This document shows, in pieces, positions 52,301 to 64,000 of a stretch of 64,000 nt of DNA. Position numbers and translations under genes: made by a program. The stretch is taken from assembly GCA_019722365.1 (NCBI GenBank), contig JADFUC010000424.1, positions 1 through 64,000 of the forward strand, written 5' to 3'. Position 1 is the first letter of the stretch. Each line of letters opens with the position of its first letter. The DNA comes from Lithospermum erythrorhizon (taxonomy: Eukaryota > Streptophyta > Magnoliopsida > Boraginales > Boraginaceae). The notes under the pieces are model-generated. The model ran no database searches. It saw only the letters and a program-made list of their open reading frames with translations, and was not told the DNA's origin.

Positions 52301-54927
52301 ATTTAGACTGTAATTCAACACACATTAAATTTTAATGTCGTCACAAATAAAGTAATCAATTTTTTAGCTTATGATATTACAGTTTTTTTAATCTGTGCCC
52401 TTTCATGTTAAGGTAATAGTTAAGGAAAATATTTGATACAAGATTTGCATCTGAATTTTGATATGAAAATATTTGTTAAATATATTTCCTTATTATTTAA
52501 AATTTCTTTAGCAACTTATCTTTCGGGCGTATGCGTCGAACTTAAAATTTATATAATAGGGGATGAAAAAGCCCAAAATGGATAAAATGATGCTTTTTAA
52601 AACTAGCAAAAATAACCAGGCACAAAAGATTTGCACACCTCGAATTTGTGTCATTTTCATATAATATTTTAAAATACTTGACCTTTATTTACATTAATAA
52701 AATCTTGAAATCTATGATTTTTTATATTTTTGAATCAATAATGAGGAAGTTGATATATAGATAAAAAGTTAACCCCTAAAATAAGAAAAATGATGATTTG
52801 GAGTGTATTTTAGAGAAAATTTTAAGAGAGCCGGTGCACATGTTTTTAGGCACATATTAGAAAAATCGATAATAATATGACGTGAACTAAAATAGTGGAG
52901 TTTCCCTATTTTTACATTTTCCCAAGTTCCTGCCATGTTTATAATAATACTCGACTTTTATGAATAAAACTATGTAGCAATTTTTGATCAAAGAAGTTGA
53001 CTGTTTTCTTACATATGACATATGGATGAAGTAACAAGTCAAAAATGTATTTGGTTCAATTTAAATACTTTATATTTCCTCTCAACCAAGCCAGCATATC
53101 CTCCCTCGGGCTCAATTTTATATTAACATATTTTATAATATACATTTTACTATAGACATATCAGCATGCCAATTTAGAAGATGTGTATGTAGACATTGAA
53201 TGTAACGAATCCGCAGGCCAATTTAGACGGTCAAATATAGATAAATTAATTTATTGGAGGCAAACTCCCAATGAGAATCGTGCGACTTATTTCTTTCAGT
53301 AGTGATCAGTGGGGCTGTCCAATTGTGCAAAATATGCAATGCTGACAAGATCAAGCTATGATTATGATTCATTATTGGCATGCACATTATATTAATTTTT
53401 TTTATAGTAAAATAGTAGTCTACTAGTACATGTCCATACAAATAAACACTATCACTTACTCCGTATTATTCTACTTGAAACATAATTAATATAATAACTT
53501 TTTGACTTTTTAAAGCCTCGTATCTTATGGAATTATTTTCGAAATTTATCTACAAGCTATCGCGTTTAACTGAGAATGTGTCCTGTCTATTATCCTTCCA
53601 TCCCCTTTGATACTAATATCAAAGTCCCTTTGATACTATTATCTTTCAAATACACCTTATTGTCCACTTTTGTTGTTAAAATTAATAAACGTTTTAACGA
53701 GAGGAAATTAGGTGCACAAATATAAAAACAATTTGAGCACAATTTAAAATAAAAAAAAACGAATTTGATGACCCTCTTAAATAATGTCATTAATAAGAAC
53801 AAAACAACAACAAAAATAAAAACCCCCCTCCCCCGATCATCTTCCCCTAATAGAGGTTAGCCTAACACCTAACTAGACATATTCTTGTAAGTTTATATAA
53901 TCAAATCGGTTCCTTTTTTGAGTTTTTTTTTATTTGAAAAGGTTTAGGAGAAGGGGATGGCGTCCTAAATTCAAGGACAAGGCATTATCTCCGAACTCTT
54001 TTTGAATATTTTTCTAGGTTTTTACAAATCTCCTCTCCAAAAAAGATTAACGGGGTCAAACTTGTAATTTATGTATCGTTCTCTCCTATCATTCTAATTT
54101 CACTAAACCAACCCTTTCAATGAGACTTTTTTTTGCATGAAAGAGAGCTTTTGCACTATAAGTTTACAGTTTACTTCCCGGACAACAAGTTCTACTTGAT
54201 AAAAGCTCACTTTATTTCGAGCCTTTTCACTTAATTGAATGAATGTTCGTTTGATCATTTGTCTTAAAATTATATCATTCAATAACTTATTTCCTAAAAA
54301 AATGCCATTCGATCACCTGGACTTGAAAATGGGATAACAGCAGGAGGCAACATCGGTCAATACATTTTCATTCTAAACTCAAACCACCAACTACTGTACA
54401 TTACAAAATATTCACTCCATATCAATATAAATAATTATTTATATTAAAAAAATTGTCTAAAAATATCTGATTATTTTGATCATAAGTGATACTTTAGGCA
54501 TTTATCCTTAACTTTCATTTCTCATCTTACAATATACTTTAATGATTAACTCTAATTAATGAAAGACAAAAAAATCACATACATCCTTAGTAAAATATTT
54601 ATAACCTAAACAACCACTTATATTAATAATGGATGGATTATTGAATTACCAGCCTTATGCTCATCTACAAAAAAATTTAGAGATTGCAAAATATTGAATT
54701 ACCACAATAATTTTCGTGCTGCTCATCAGCACAAATTAAAAGATGAAATACATGGCAGTGATAATATTGATCAAGTTAAGCAACTCCCCCCAAATCGTCT
54801 TTCAACAGGCAAATAAAAGAAAAGACTGAGCAGTCCATAAGAATCTAACACAAAATTGTGAAAATATGATAAAGATATAATTATCCCATGAAAGCTTCCT
54901 CCCATCTCAACATCGCGAAAGAGAAGC

Positions 54928-57301
54928 TCAAATAGCCGTGAAAGCCTTCTTTCCAGTTCCAGAAGATCCAGCAGGAATGACTTTCAACACGTTGAACCTT
55001 ACAGTTTTTGACAAGGGCCTAAAATGGTACATAATGGAGAACAGAATCAAAATGAGGGCAGCACATGAGTCATTAGAGAACTTAACATGTACAACAATAC
55101 GAGCAGTAATTCAATGAACCAACCTGCACTGGCCAATGGTTACATGGTCTCCTTCTTTCACACGGAAGCAAGGAGATAAATGTGCAGCAATGTTTGAGTG
55201 ACGCTTCTCATATCTGCATTGGTGTTCAAAGATATAGGTTATACAACATAATACATAAGTAAATGAGTATTTCAACATTGTCTGGGCATACCTCTGATAT
55301 TTCTTGATGTAGTGAAGATAGTTACGTCGAACAATGATGGTCCTCATCATCTTGGCACTGTGGCATGTCCCAGCGAGAATGCGGCCTCTGATTGAGACAT
55401 TGCCAGTGAATGGACATTTCTTATCTATGTAAGATCCTGCACATAATTAAGTATTACTATCTAGAACTGAAGAGTAGCACTCGAATAGCACTATTCAAAC
55501 TTAAGCATGAATGGGACTTTGTAAAACTACTTCTTAGGCAGATAAATCATACAAAAGTAACTAAAGCTTCAGGGAAACCAGGAACGATATGGTTTTTTTA
55601 TAACCAGATTGACCAGAAACTAGTTTAAGAGATGTATAAAATACATTCATAACATGCTCTGGGAGAAAATAATCAAAATTTACTAGCACTATTCACATTA
55701 GCATTTTTAAAAAGAAGTAGCTAAAAGAATAACACTAGGTATTTCCATTGATCCCGATAAAATTAATTTAACTCTACAAGTGGTACAAAGTGTGGATAAC
55801 GAACATGGGAGTAACTGAGTAAGGGATCAAAGAAGACTGAATTTAGAACATAATTAATTTATCTTCCATTTGACCAATGGCATCAATAAATTAGGCAAAA
55901 AAATGCTCTGATTAATTACATTCCTCAGAATCAAGTTTTCTTTGGGCATCCAATCAACTATATACTCAAAGTGTTCATGTTGACTTCTAATTATAGAAGA
56001 AAATGTCTGATTACTAATGAATCTAAACCTCTTAAGCTAAAAGAAAGAATCTAAACCTCAAAAAGAGTTCAGTGATTATAGGACACAAATCTCTATAAAA
56101 TGTATAATCGTGTAATACAAACAATGCAGTTACTTAGGGTCAATACTAGAGAAAATCTAGGTATATATTATAGCAAGCATAAAAATAGTTGAAAAGGGCA
56201 CCAATAGCGAAATTTGTATGAACATGGCTAGATACCTTCAATGGCTTCCCTAGGAGTTTTGAAACCGAGCCCAACGCTCTTGTAGAAACGGTTGCCACCC
56301 TTTCCTGGCCTATTACCTTTCCCAGTCTTCTTTGAGCTGGCACACAATAGAAATTCAATATAAAAACTAATGAAAAATTACAAACTTCAATGCGAGAAAC
56401 TCCAACTATACTAGACACGCTTCATACATCTCTAACAACAAAATTGGGTTTCATTTATACAATGGCTATTATCTGAGAATACTATATTCACATACAGTAT
56501 AAATGCGTTACTCATTCTATGCAACTAATCAAGCCAGTTCCGATTTATGAAGTTAAACTACCCTTAACTCAGAACTCCTAAACAAGCCACCAGACACCTG
56601 GATTTAACGAGTAATATGACAAGGAAACAATAGTAAAGCAAAGCACCCCATAATTTCTGATTCCTATCGACTATCCAAGTCATAATAAATAAGAATTGAC
56701 AACCATTATCTAAGCTTGAACACAGATCGAATCCAGCTCATACAATCGTAAACTTATACGTGCAATAATAGCTGAAATTGAACCTATTATATCGAAAAGT
56801 GTTTACCTCAAGAACACCTTGGGTTGCTTGAGAAACGCCTTCTCAGTCTGCGCAGGATTAAAAAAACAAACAAACATTTACGATGTAGATGTACATTGAC
56901 ATTAACGTGCTCCAATACCTTTTCCGCCTTAGAGGATTCCGGGGATCCGATAGTACGTACGTACTCGGGATAAAAAAACAAACAAACATTTACAATGTCC
57001 ATTAACATTAACGTGCCCCAATATGTCTTTTCTGCCTTAACGGGACAGGTGGGATCGGATAGTACGCAATTTTACCCATCTTTCCGAATTGACCCAACAG
57101 TGGAATGCAACTAAAAATACTACTACCCCCTTTACTAAAAGATGTTTTTCACAATTGAGATACATAACTTCGATTTGAATCAAAATTATTATGTCAATAG
57201 TAAATTATATTGTTAACACTATTATTTGATATTTTTATGAAAAACTATAAAAATTGAAAACTGGACAACCTTTTTGGGATAAAGTTTACCTGTTCAGCCA
57301 T
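54928..57301 (-). CDS. RPS11: 40S ribosomal protein S11 (uS17)
   Basis: Six exons on the minus strand: 57301-57290, 56847-56807, 56336-56236, 55436-55292, 55213-55124 and 55018-54928. All junctions are canonical and give 159 residues, the usual plant length. The first exon holds only MAEQ. The protein starts [17 protein letters not shown], followed by a basic [20 protein letters not shown] segment, then the S17-type OB fold with [36 protein letters not shown] and [20 protein letters not shown], and ends KKAFTAI. It binds 18S rRNA in the small subunit. The upstream telo-box and site II motifs are those expected for a ribosomal protein gene. Nothing suggests a pseudogene. Confidence 0.97.
56859..57066. 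repeat. Tandem duplication in RPS11 intron 1
   Basis: Two adjacent copies of about 105 bp (about 56859-56963 and 56969-57066) share aaaaaacaaacaaacattta, cattaacattaacgtgc.cc (aata) and ggatc.gatagtacg. They lie between exons 1 and 2, close to the promoter. Confidence 0.8.
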
Positions 57302-57350
57302 TTGAAGATTATTATGATTTGCTTATTTGATGGGATGCTTTGCCGAAGCA

Positions 57351-57359
57351 AAACCCTAG
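57351..57359. promoter_or_regulatory. Telo-box (AAACCCTAG)
   Basis: Lies about 50 bp upstream of the RPS11 start codon, probably in or next to the 5'UTR. Telo-boxes are a known feature of plant translation-machinery promoters. Confidence 0.75.
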
Positions 57360-57405
57360 CTTCTTCAGTTGTTTTAAAGCTGGAAATTTGTGCGGCTAAG
57401 TTAAT

Positions 57406-57436
57406 TGGGCTTTCGGTTAAATTAAAATATTGGGCC
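57406..57436. promoter_or_regulatory. Two site II elements (TGGGCY)
   Basis: TGGGCT at 57406-57411 and TGGGCC at 57431-57436, about 105 and 130 bp upstream of the RPS11 ATG. TCP-family factors bind such sites, which together with a telo-box drive growth-linked expression of ribosomal protein genes. Confidence 0.7.
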
Positions 57437-57439
57437 TTC

Positions 57440-59439
57440 TTCATCGAATTTGCTTTTTATCATATGTCCAATGTGGTCCAAAACATGAGGCTAGTCCGGT
57501 TCGACTAATATTGGATTGGATGGGTCTCGTCTCTTTCCCTCCTTATTCACTGAATGTGCCTCGAACATCCAAGGCACCGACATTATATCAACCAATTCAA
57601 TTAAGGTTGATCCACGAAGTGTGTCATTCACAAAGAGAATGTTACAATCCAAAAATCAAATGACACACTCAAGAACCGAACCTACTATAATCTCCAAGGG
57701 GTATAGGCTTTCGTGCCTTACTCGTTAGGTCTTTTGCCAACTAATATAAGTCCCGAGGGCAAGTTCTTTAATCTATATAATAAGAGGCATATTGTTTTCA
57801 ATTTTATGGTATGCTAGGATTGGGGTGAATCAAGAGCAGGGATGGATCTAGGTGAATGGTAGTCGAGGTTCTAAATAATAGATTTTTTCACCGGATCAAA
57901 TTAATTTAACTACTAATAAAAAACATCAACAACTTGCATTATGATTTCTAAAGTGGTACCTAGCCATTTCTCTAAAGGCTATCTTAGTGAATTTTTTTTT
58001 TCTAGAATAAGTATGTTGGATTTGGATGAACATTTAATAAACAAATTAACAAGTCTATTAAAGAATGTTGGATTTGGATGAACGTTTAATAACCTACTAA
58101 AGTATTATAGTAATCATACAAACGTGAAATTTTGAAAATGAACAACTCAACAAAACTAAAATCATATAGATTCATAAATAGTTGCTTGGGAGGATTTAAT
58201 GAGGGAGGTGTGAGGTTCTGATGAGGAAGGGAAGAAATTATAGTACAAGTTTTGAGAGTGGCGGCTAGGGCTTGTAGGTTTTAAATGTAAAAGAAGAAGA
58301 AAGGAGAAAAAAGAAAATTAAAAGGAAAAAAAGTAGAGAATAATTTCAGGGATTCAGTAATTGTTCAATTGTGATATTAAATTCATTCAAAAAAATTGAA
58401 AACGTTTCATTTTTTTTAAGTTCATTTTAGTTTTTGTTTTATTCATTTCCTTTTTCACTTTAATTTATTTATTTCATCCTTTTAATTGATTTGATTATTT
58501 CCTCATAATAATTAATTTTATTAATTTCCTTCTTTTAATTTATTTTATTCATATCCTTTTTACCTCTTAATTTTTTCATGTTTTAAAAAATATTATTGAA
58601 ATTATATAAGTTGAAAAATATAATTTGATGTAATATAAATTAAATTAGTTACATGTAACTATTCATTAAGCTTTTTTAATTAAGGAACGACATAATACAA
58701 AAGGCTACCGCTCAATTAATGTCAGCCGTGACGCATGGCTTGGGTTTACTGGCTTACATACCGCCATTCGCCATTGACAACTATAGTATTAACATATGAA
58801 GAATCAATTTATTTTTTAAGAAAATTGCTCAATTATGTAGACATCAAGTCGAGTCGAGTCAAGTCAACCCAATACACAGATTATTGAGTTTAACTTGAAT
58901 GGTTTGACCGAATTTGATAATAAATTTGAGTCGAAGTTCAACTTTGAAATTCGAATTTGATTTGACTGCTTAAAGCATCGACAGCCAATCCTTTCTCGCA
59001 AACAATCCACGTAGTGAGTCTGTCAGATAGAAGTTCACCGTGTTCCTGGATAAATTGTCACTATCTCAATACATCGCTATATCAAATACACAATCTCACA
59101 AATACTTGCTGGATGAATGGATGATCTGTCTTCTTCATGATTTTAATGCATTATCAATGACTAAGATTATGAGATTTGTTTTTTACATCTCAATGATTGA
59201 TAATCAGACTTTAATTTTTTATTTTTATCCTTCTTTTTTATTTATGAAAAATTGCATATAATTATGCATTATTAAATATTAATAGTATAAATGTAATTTA
59301 ACATAAAAATAAACAGTTATTAATCGATGGAGCGTAGAAAATTTCTGTATTTGCAATCGTAGCCCCCTACGTATCGCTGTTATACCTGCACTGTGATATG
59401 AACACCAAAGACCCTTACTGTCAGATATTTTAGTCAGCC
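57440..59439. other. AT-rich intergenic stretch, no gene seen
   Basis: No recognised coding region. Contains a short direct repeat (atgttggatttggatgaac.tttaata, near 58012 and 58065), T-rich runs at 58405-58570 and a gtcgagtcgagtcaagtcaa run near 58850. Confidence 0.5.
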
Positions 59440-59665
59440 GCATTATCATTCAAACATCTCAAATTTCACTAAAGCGACGTTTAGACCATTTTACCCCCAT
59501 TGATATTTTAAAATTGATATAAAAATATTGAAATAATATGAATGAATATTAATGGGCAAAATTGTTCAACCATCCCATCACTTCGTGAGATTTGGGAAGC
59601 CACGACAACATTTAAAAATACAGCGATAAGTACACTTAAATAATATAAGTGGATACCACTTTAAA
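59440..59665. mobile_element. Second, shorter copy of the 36-kb inverted-repeat family
   Basis: Contains tagaccattttacccccatt (gatat) and, inverted, aatattaatgggcaaaattg, with gatataaaaatattgaaata (atatga) between and gagatttggg plus acatttaaaa outside, all in the order seen at 36066-36690. The central part has been lost. Confidence 0.65.
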
Positions 59666-60799
59666 TAATTCGGGTACGCGGAGTTTACATGAAAATTCTC
59701 ATTTCCATGCATTTATGTGCGCATAACCAAATACAAATACGCTACGCTGACCGTTACTAATTTGTAGCTATCATCATTACAAACTGTGCTCAACGCCCAC
59801 AGATAAATGCTTTTCAACCCATTATGCTCCAATAGTGAGTGACGTACGTACAAGCCACACACCTCTAGTATAGTCCTTTCCTTGTACTATATATATATCC
59901 CCACCAACTACATATCAGGTAATGCAAATTGTACTTACTCGCACCTATATTTCACACTATCCTCGCTATCGACTTAAAGTATCGTGAAATAAGCCAAGGT
60001 CAAGACGTGACTACGCCAGTACGAATTTTGATACCACCAACACGTAACAATCCGCTAAGGAAAGCCTCCCACACAACCAAAGGATTAGACATTCAATCAA
60101 GGGTACTCGACTGGCCAATCCAGCCTTGCACGGGCCGATATCTACTCGCCGACACATATTTTAGTAGTCCCGATTTGAGTAGCGATAAAGACAGCCGAAT
60201 CCGAAAACACAATACACGCCGCCTGCCTCGTAGTGGATCGATTGCATGAAAATACATGGACAATCAAAATATATTTTACAGAACCCACAACAAATACTTA
60301 CCATCCGCAACTTCGCTACCCAATTCCCAAGGGGGACAACATAATCCTACGGGGACAAATATAATACGCTACCCACGCATAATATCGCGCTTAGCAATCC
60401 AAGAACTAAGCACGAAGGGCCAAGATGAGAAGTCGGAACGGTCGCACAAGATCACGCACGATCGCCAGTTGTTCCGGAACCCATCACACCATGGATATTC
60501 AGCAATTATACGCACAACGAGGAGTCGATAAAATGATAATGGCACCAATCCCAAACCAAACGGAACACGCCCAGTACCAGCCGGGTACATACACCCTATC
60601 ACAAGCGCTACGCAACAACAACTTGATACTTTCAAGAAGTTTGCGGCGACCGCTTTCCCCGTGAGACGCTCCGCCCGCCTCCCCAACAACCAAAATGCCA
60701 TTCTCAGATAGGTTGGACGCTTTTCAGCTCCCACCAAAGCCTAAGTCAGCTTCAACCGGAGTTATACACGGTACGTTATCCACAAAGCATTTATGTGGC

Positions 60800-61240
60800 T
60801 ACACGCCTACAATGCATTTATAACATCAAATAATCCGGATGTCTACGCCAAACTCCTTTCCTAAATTTCACCGGGAAGTGCAAGAGATTGGTACATGGGC
60901 TTTACCATTAAAAACCATGGGATATACATACCAAATGTATTAATAGATAGCGCTTGCCGCCAAATTTGCAACAACCGCTCAAAGGCGGAAGGATGAACGA
61001 ATACTCAATGGATATTAAATAAAGTCAAGAACGAAGTTTTTGGTGAGCATATCATGGCTACCACAATAACCTTTGTCAATATCCCTACGCGGACAACAAA
61101 GTGGCATACATGGCCTTTTTCAAAGGTTTGCGATATGAGAAGTTAAAGAAAGCTTTGTTGGTGCGAACTCCTTTGACGAAGGATGAACTCACAACAAAGC
61201 AGCTATAACCTACACGAGTTGGGCGGAGTTCCGATCAATC
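60800..61240 (+). pseudogene. Tat-type gag remnant
   Basis: Shifting plus frames give AYNAFITSNNPDVYAKL, and from 61099 KVAYMAFFKGLRYEKLKKAL followed by LVRTPLTKDEL. These fit the retrotrans_gag region, where family members have a similar AFF.GLR...F...L..K.P segment. A stop follows at about 61207. The frame before 60800 (plus 59929-60249 and others) is open in pieces but not recognisable. Confidence 0.6.
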
Positions 61241-61569
61241 CGCAGACAGAGAAACAAAGGTTAAAGAGCATGGAAATGTGTCACTCAAGAAACCGCTTAG
61301 CCTGGGAGAGAAAGTGATATAGTCGATAGTGGGACAATTCGCCGGAAACCTTATAAAGCAAACTTTCGCAGAGAGGAAACGTAAGCTGGGACGCAACTAA
61401 CAAGCATCCGCGAATGAACCATCAAGTACCATCACTTTTAGCAGTTTCATGGGCGGAGTATTCACGCTAGTACGGAACAAACGAATAATTCCCAATAATT
61501 GGGCTTGACGGTAGGACACCTGTGCAAATGGATAAAAACCTCTACTGCTGAAAATTACTGCATCAGGCC

Positions 61570-61815
61570 AATGATACCAATGATCGCACTTTGAGAATGG
61601 AAATAGAGAAATTGATACAACAAGGACACTTGCGAGAGTTCACAAGGGAAATGGGGCATAAAAGACCTCATGGGCGCGGTTCTAGTCCACCCCGTTATCT
61701 ACCCCATAGGCGGAAGAATAGCCCCCCACGACATAATCCCTATAGCGACAAAGCAGTGTCCCCACTGGCCCACGAGCTGACAAGCAAAAAACCGAAAGGA
61801 GAACTCAACAAGTGA
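61570..61815 (+). pseudogene. Gag C-terminal segment
   Basis: The plus frame from 61591 starts MRMEIEKLIQQGHLREFTRE, the well-known Tat gag motif (LR.EIE.LI..G.L.EF) that follows the zinc-finger-like HRT.GH.T..C region. The remainder is basic and proline-rich, with SPPR repeats. The upstream zinc-knuckle part is unreadable. Confidence 0.65.
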
Positions 61816-61929
61816 CACGCCACCACTATCATGGGAATCACGATGAGTAGATTCCAGAACGAGGGAAGGTGATGCCAGAGGAAGTTTACAGAGCGCGAAT
61901 ACGCAGGGTCGGGTAATGCAGGCAATAAT

Positions 61930-62350
61930 ATTCACGGACGCCGATTGCCAATTATCGAGATGCCTCACGACGACGCCTTGCGGATCGCGCTCAAAAAATA
62001 GCCCATTATTACAGCGGAGAAAATGTCGTGGATACAGAGTGTACCAACCAATATTATTTACTTCGCTAATAAACTCAACTTGCCTGTGAGTTATTAATAG
62101 AGCCTACGCAATCTCACCAACCGGATTCAATCGGATATTCTGCGTATCCCTCGGGAGTTGCAGTGCTAAGTGGTAACAACGGGGAGTGTCACGAGTACAA
62201 CATTCCAAGCGTAATTTATAGTGGTTGATATTCCTGATTCATCGTATAATGGATTGATAGGGAGACCCATCTTAACAACTATGAAGGCTATAATGTCTAC
62301 AGTGCACTTAAAATTGAAGTTCCCGGCCAACAAAGGGCAAAATGACTAAT
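61930..62350 (+). pseudogene. Protease region and linker of the Tat element
   Basis: Near 61945 the frame gives EMPHDDALRIALK, like the start of the gypsy protease (PH.D.LVI...). From 62221 it reads [20 protein letters not shown] and then [14 protein letters not shown], matching the block (V.D.PS.YN.ILGRP.L....A..ST.H..LKFP) just after the protease in this lineage. Stops separate the parts. Confidence 0.72.
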
Positions 62351-62950
62351 GATTAAAAACGGCACGCAATATCAATATCTCAGAAGCACCATTAAACCTA
62401 AAGCGCAATAATCAGAGTCAAGAAAAAATTGACGTAGCGATACTAGTGAATACAATGACGAATAGGGAGGAGGATAATTCCCCAAAAGAGAAGAAAAATT
62501 TGAAGGAAGCGGTTCCACATGAGGAGGTGGAATGTGTCCCTTTCATCCAAAGGACCAACAAGACTTTTCTGCAGTGACAAACTGGTAAAAAGCATACATC
62601 TCTAACTCCGATCGATCCGGTGAATTCAGATGTCTCAGGCATGGGGCTAACCCCGATTGGCCTCCATCGCTTCCACGCTATTCCATGTTTCATCCGATCA
62701 AACAGAGGAAAAGAACATTCAAATAAGAGAAAATTTGCATATAAGCCAATTTGTTTGAAAAGTGGTAGGCTTCATCCGAATCAGAAGTTTCCAAGTTGAT
62801 AGTTTAATGTTGCGTTGGTCAAAACCAAAACAACAAATGGCTAATATGTACTCTGATTTTACAAATTTAAACTAAAGACGCCTCTAAGACTTCTACCCGC
62901 CACCATGTTCGACTGACTGCTTGATGGTAGTACTGTAATGTTTTGATTTC

Positions 62951-63790
62951 ATGGATGCCTCAAGAGGGTACCATCAACATGTATGCTCACCGAGGATGAG
63001 GAAAAGACAACATTATAACCGAATATGGCTTATACTGCTGAGAGTCATGTCATTCGCTAAAGAACGTAGGCTACATAAAACGAACGGTCAATGCCATTTT
63101 TCGAGCCACAAATCAAGCGAAAAGATGGAAATATATGGATTTTGCTATGTCAGGTGAAAAGAAAAGTGAAGAGCGAACACTTACAAACCTCGTGAGACCT
63201 TCGCACGGTCGAGAGTACAGTTTTGAATCTCAACCTCGGCTGTTTCGGTAACCTTCGAAAGTTTATCATTATATGATGTTGAAATAGGAATTGAGCCCAA
63301 CCCAGATAAAATCAAGGCGCTTTTAGAAATGAAGCCACCAAGCAATTATAAAGATATCCAAAAATTGACAGGATGTTTAGTTGCTTTAAGCCGATTCATA
63401 TCCGAATTTGGGGAGCAAAACCTTCCATTCCTCAAAAATCCAAGAAGTCGTCAACAAAAACGCTCCATTGTGGACGTGGGGAACGCTATAAGGCCTTTGA
63501 GGACTTAAAGCAATATTCTGGGGATCACTACGCCACTCTCCCGCTCAAAGGAAGGTGGATTACAACTATACTTCGCCGTCACGGCGGAACTATGCTAGCA
63601 GAATAAGCGAGAGGCGCTGACGACGCCAAGCAGCACCAATATACTACGCCACCCACGTACTACATGGTTCTGAAGAAAATTATCCCATAATTGACAAATT
63701 TGCATTCGCTCTAGCCGATCTTTTACCTCGTAAGTCAAACCATACTCGAAGCTCAAGATCCTAAAGTTTGGCCATCACAGCACTGGCCAC
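62951..63790 (+). pseudogene. Reverse transcriptase / RNase H remnant
   Basis: Begins MDASRGYHQ with EDEEKTT (RT family MDA.SGY.QI...DEEKTAF). From 63277 it reads GIEPNPDKIKALLEMKPPSN, then DIQKLTGCLVALSRFISEFG, then KAFEDLKQY, all classic Ty3/gypsy RT C-terminal blocks. From about 63637 it reads IYYATHVLHGSEENYPIIDK and FAFALADLLP, the start of RNase H. At least three frame changes occur and the YxDD catalytic box is not readable. It is inactive. Confidence 0.82.
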
Positions 63791-64000
63791 TAAAACGAAT
63801 CCTCATGTGCTCCCGCCCTATCTCATGTAATGACCAATGGGTCGCTGGAGTTGAGTGAATTTGATATCACGCATCTTAACAAACATCAAAGTCCATGATA
63901 ATGCATTTTGTTATCGAGTGCACATCTCGCCAACCATTGAGGATTGATGGGCCCAAAGAATCACAAGGGTCCTGGGGCCACCTCTAACGGGGCGGTATAT

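Larger units (their letters stand above)
51260..54927. other. AT-rich intergenic stretch, no gene seen
   Basis: Includes a MITE (51889-52062), an (AT)n microsatellite, and a weak inverted pair near 54412-54640 (cactccatatcaatataaat versus atattaataatggatgga) that may be another Stowaway relic. Small minus frames at 53441-53223 and 53802-53590 have no domain. Confidence 0.5.
59900..64000 (+). mobile_element. Decayed Tat-type Ty3/gypsy retrotransposon (runs off the window)
   Basis: The plus strand carries, in order, gag-like sequence, a gag C-terminal motif, a protease/linker segment, reverse transcriptase and an RNase H start, each with stops and frameshifts. The wording of the conserved blocks matches the Tat/Ogre lineage better than Athila. 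The 3' part lies beyond position 64000. The left LTR has not been delimited; it may lie near or before 59900. Confidence 0.82.

Noticed and set aside
54412..54640. Possible MITE with cactccatatcaatataaat end
   Set aside because: The inverse end near 54630 matches only in short pieces; listed only in the stretch description.
44616..57301. Biosynthetic gene cluster around FPS
   Set aside because: Neighbours are a ribosomal protein gene, an NPH3 adaptor and a Ca2+ sensor; no terpene synthase or P450 is visible.

Overview
The window is nuclear DNA of a flowering plant, most likely a eudicot. Four intron-rich genes of familiar plant families sit in AT-rich intergenic DNA filled with plant transposons (Athila- and Tat-type Ty3/gypsy, Helitron, Stowaway-like MITEs, a tRNA-derived SINE head). 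There are no bacterial-style operons. The species cannot be named from what is visible.

Layout. 1-5.0 kb: eroded Athila-like element on the minus strand with gag and protease remnants. 6.07-7.47 kb: possible solo LTR. 7.8-8.3 kb: MITE. 10.2-17.95 kb: minus-strand Helitron with a broken Rep/helicase and a nearly intact RPA-like gene. 18.2-21.3 kb: locally duplicated AT-rich DNA. 23.6-27.0 kb: plus-strand calcineurin B-like calcium sensor gene (8 coding exons). 28.8-31.1 kb: convergent minus-strand BTB/NPH3 gene (5 coding exons, with a likely 5'UTR exon and promoter near 34.1 kb). 35-42.5 kb: SINE head, an inverted-repeat element, a 2.3-kb satellite array and nested MITEs. 44.6-49.4 kb: minus-strand farnesyl diphosphate synthase gene (12 exons). 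50.1-51.3 kb: element with about 190-bp terminal inverted repeats. 54.9-57.3 kb: minus-strand ribosomal protein S11 gene (6 exons), with a telo-box and two site II motifs upstream. 59.9-64.0 kb: decayed plus-strand Tat-type gypsy element running off the window.

The four host genes are unrelated in function: Ca2+ decoding through CIPK kinases, a phototropin/auxin-type BTB adaptor, isoprenoid chain elongation and the 40S ribosomal subunit. They show ordinary plant gene spacing, not a cluster. I built all four models by hand from splice signals and codon phase. Three close cleanly; the CBL model closes only with a shifted acceptor for exon 2.

I see no clear new biological system. The observations most worth a second look are the RPA-like gene that has outlived its dead Helitron helicase, the satellite array with higher-order structure, an inverted-repeat element family present twice, the Pack-MULE-like element at 50-51 kb, and an unidentified gene fragment antisense within the NPH3 5' intron.
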